Below are positions 33,667-37,500 of a DNA stretch of 37,500 nucleotides, piece by piece. The position numbers and the translations under genes were made by a program. How positions within the stretch are numbered: position 1 is the first letter of the stretch; every line of letters begins with the position of its first letter. A model generated the notes under the pieces. That model had not been told where the DNA came from, made no database searches, and saw only the letters and a list, made by a program, of their open reading frames with translations. Origin of the DNA: Thiohalocapsa halophila (GTDB taxonomy: Bacteria; Pseudomonadota; Gammaproteobacteria; Chromatiales; Chromatiaceae); contig NZ_NRRV01000031.1 of the NCBI RefSeq assembly GCF_016583825.1, positions 1 to 37,500 on the forward strand. The letters are read 5' to 3'.

Positions 33667-34999
33667 AAAGGCCGTAGGCCAGTCGCAACAGCGTCATCGG
33701 ATGCTGCTGCTGATCCTCGCGCTCAAGGGCGTGAGCGATGTGGGCACCGGCCATTGGGCAGTCGCTGCCAAAATGATCTGCCTGTGCCTGCTTGACGCGA
33801 TTGGCGACGGGGCGAACGATTTTCATCGCCGCAGCATGGAACTCTTGTTTGACGGCATAGGTGCCATCGTGGCCCGAACAACGCTCAATGGTTTCGACCG
33901 TTGTCTCCGGGACCAAGGCCAGCACGTCCCGGGTCTTTTGCCCGATGTTCTGCACCCGCTGATGGCAGGACGCCTGGTACACCACCCTGCCGAGGGACTT
34001 CGCGAACGTCGTGTTGAGCTTGCCGTGCTTATGGCGGAGCATCAGATATTCGAAGGGGTCATACATAGCGTCCTTGACCGCCTGCACATCGGCGTCGTCC
34101 GGATACAACAACGGTAGCTCCTGCTTGAACATCAGCACACAGGAGGGCACTGCCGCGACGATATCCCAGCCCTCATCGACCAGTTGCCTGAGCACGGGAA
34201 TGTTCGCCTGCCGCGCCTGATCCACGGCATCGAGGTCGCCCAGCTCCAGCTTGGGCATCCCGCAGCAGCGCTCTTTGCCGGCGAGCGCCACGGGAATGCC
34301 ATTGTGCTCGAATACCGCGATTAGATCCTCGTTGAGGCCCGGCTCGTTATAGTTCCCATAGCAAGTGGCGAACAGCGCTACCTTGCCCGTCGTCGGCCCG
34401 GCGGCTTCTCCCTGTGCCTGGCGCCCGATCAGGTGCGGATGTCGCTTGCGCAGCGTGTCACTGTGATATTCGGGAAGACGTGCACGCTTGTCGACTTGCA
34501 GCACTGACTCTGCGACCGCGCGACCCGCGGAAGTCTTGAGCGCCCTATTGACGATACCTGTGACGACGGGAATGCCGGCCAAGGCCCCGACCCAGTCGGT
34601 GCTGGTCAGCAGCCGGTCCCGACCCTTGACGTCCCCTTTGTGGAACTTGACCGCCTTGGCCCGGAGCATCAAATGTGGGAAGTCAACGTTCCACTCGTGC
34701 GGCGGCACATACGGACACTTCGTCATGTAGCAGAGATCGCACAGGTAGCAGTGGTCGACGACCTTGACATAGTCCGTCTTGGCGACGCCGTCCACCTCCA
34801 ACGTCTCCGACTCGTCGACTAGGTCGAACAGGGTAGGAAACGCCCGACACAAGCTCACGCAGCGACGGCAGCCATGACAAATGTCGAAAACCCGCTCCAG
34901 CTCCGCGTTCAGGGCGTCCTCGTCGTAGAATTCGGGGGTCTTCCAATCGATGGGGTGCCGAATCGGCGCTTCGAGGCTGCCTTCGCGGGTCGTTGTCAT
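33665..34999 (-). CDS. heterodisulfide reductase/GlpC-like (Fe-S)-binding oxidoreductase subunit
   Basis: The 444-residue protein has two [4Fe-4S] motifs at the N-terminus: CHGCRRCVSLC (residues ~41-51) and CYLCDLCYMTKCPY. It also has two CCG-type domains, one with ERCCGMPKLELG and the second with VYQASCHQRVQNIGQKT and ERCSGHDG. This is the GlpC/HdrD layout of membrane-associated electron carriers. It is the usual partner of DUF3501, which follows, and of a rubrerythrin that normally precedes both but is absent here. ATG 34997-34999 is used. Confidence 0.92.
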   Translation of the reverse strand: MTTTREGSLEAPIRHPIDWKTPEFYDEDALNAELERVFDICHGCRRCVSLCRAFPTLFDLVDESETLEVDGVAKTDYVKVVDHCYLCDLCYMTKCPYVPPHEWNVDFPHLMLRAKAVKFHKGDVKGRDRLLTSTDWVGALAGIPVVTGIVNRALKTSAGRAVAESVLQVDKRARLPEYHSDTLRKRHPHLIGRQAQGEAAGPTTGKVALFATCYGNYNEPGLNEDLIAVFEHNGIPVALAGKERCCGMPKLELGDLDAVDQARQANIPVLRQLVDEGWDIVAAVPSCVLMFKQELPLLYPDDADVQAVKDAMYDPFEYLMLRHKHGKLNTTFAKSLGRVVYQASCHQRVQNIGQKTRDVLALVPETTVETIERCSGHDGTYAVKQEFHAAAMKIVRPVANRVKQAQADHFGSDCPMAGAHIAHALEREDQQQHPMTLLRLAYGL

Positions 35000-35377
35000 G
35001 GTGCCGCTCCATCATCGCTTGCCCAGCACAGGCGCTAAGCCTGCGCTGCGGACCGAGCGCACGCACAGGCACGAACTTGTGTACGCTCAAGACCTTCAGC
35101 GTTAAGCATAGTTTAGCCAGGGAATTCCGTGCCAATGGGGAGCGTATATCACCCCGATAGGCGGCAGGGATGACGCGTCTCCCCCGGGGACCGCGCGCCG
35201 CCCGATGGCGAAGGCGCCAACGAGCCTAACACAGGGTGCCCCAGCCATTGCCGTGTGCATCGGCTGCCGACACCTTCGGCTCTCAAATCAGCGACCGAGC
35301 GATGCTCCCGCCTGCTGGCGGATGACCGACGCGCATCAGTCGCCCCCAGCTCGTGCATGCTCGCCGATCGACCGAGC
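35000..35377. other. intergenic region upstream of the Fe-S gene
   Basis: No gene is visible. On the minus strand TTGGCA, 19 bases, then TATGCT (around 35105-35140) could be a promoter for the Fe-S gene, but the spacing is long. The remainder between this and the rRNA terminator is GC-rich and featureless. Confidence 0.35.
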
Positions 35378-35408
35378 AAAAAAAAAGGCCGACGATCAGT
35401 CGGCCTTA
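35378..35408 (-). terminator. intrinsic terminator of the rRNA operon
   Basis: On the minus strand AAGGCCGAC, loop TGATC, GTCGGCC is followed by nine or more Ts. It is a strong terminator just beyond the 5S gene and sits at the distal end of the rRNA operon. Confidence 0.96.
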
Positions 35409-35418
35409 ATGATAATGC

Positions 35419-35533
35419 CCTGGCGGTGACCTACTTTCGCATGGGGAGGCCCCACACTATCATCGGCGATACACCGTTTCACTGCTGAGTTCGGCATGGG
35501 ATCAGGTGGTTCCAGTGCTCCATGGCCGCCAGG
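35419..35533 (-). rRNA. 5S ribosomal RNA
   Basis: The minus strand reads CCTGGCGGCCATGGAGCACT at the 5' end, contains CCGAACTCAGCAGTGAAAC, and finishes with GTAGGTCACCGCCAGG. The 5' and 3' ends pair, as in gammaproteobacterial 5S. Ends are placed from the pairing and may be off by one or two bases. Confidence 0.96.
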
Positions 35534-35644
35534 AAAACTGTCGGTGACGGCGTCGCGCCGAGCGCGGCGCCGCCCCATTAATACGGTGATGATCGTTTGG
35601 CATCGAGGAATGCGTTGTCAGCACCCAGAATGCTTGGGTGTTAT

Positions 35645-37500
<1,856 letters not shown>

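Overview
The window looks like a chromosomal segment of a high-GC gammaproteobacterium. The best guess is a member of the Chromatiales (purple-sulfur or related group). This rests on the nrdR-ribD pair beside glyA, a GspA/GspB (ExeA-type) pair, a DUF1244 protein, a DUF3501/Fe-S oxidoreductase pair, and 7-bp tandem repeats of the TTCAAAC type. Species identity cannot be read from the sequence.

Layout. 1-2000 is an accessory scar region with the start of a RecQ-type helicase, an unrecognised small ORF, a frameshifted piece of a large defence-type protein and an orphan HigA antitoxin. 2134-11358 is an arsenic-resistance island, all on the minus strand and read from 11358 downwards: arsR, a PstS-like phosphate-binding lipoprotein, a CoA-disulfide-reductase-like flavoprotein, an ACR3 arsenite exporter, a truncated rhodanese with a signal sequence, a CSCSS-type permease, a two-cysteine thioredoxin-like protein, ArsJ-partner GAPDH, and ArsJ with an unusual C-terminal HlyD/lipoyl-like extension. 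A decayed second arsJ follows. GAPDH and ArsJ together form the known arsenate route: GAPDH makes 1-arseno-3-phosphoglycerate and ArsJ exports it. ACR3 exports arsenite. No arsC or arsH was seen.

11650-21631 is mostly housekeeping or conserved sequence: a Kef-type antiporter, an outer-membrane barrel, a small secreted protein with a clear sigma-70 promoter, DUF1244, a PD-(D/E)XK-like protein, ribD, nrdR, glyA, tRNA-Ser(UGA), yccA and a small membrane protein. 21685-32504 is a surface-polysaccharide and secretion cluster. It holds AsnB, gspB/gspA (opposite strand), CapA-like, a GT2 glycosyltransferase, a second AsnB-like protein without the N-terminal glutaminase cysteine, and a GT4 glycosyltransferase. 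The last four run on the plus strand, and the first three of these are joined by short overlaps. 32540-34999 has a broken HAD hydrolase, DUF3501 and a GlpC/HdrD-like Fe-S protein. 35378-37500 is the 3' end of an rRNA operon on the minus strand: a partial 23S, the 5S and a strong intrinsic terminator.

Most notable are the ArsJ fusion architecture, the heptamer repeats that supply termini of several arsenic proteins, and the pairing of two AsnB-like amidotransferases with glycosyltransferases. No wholly new system could be demonstrated from sequence alone.
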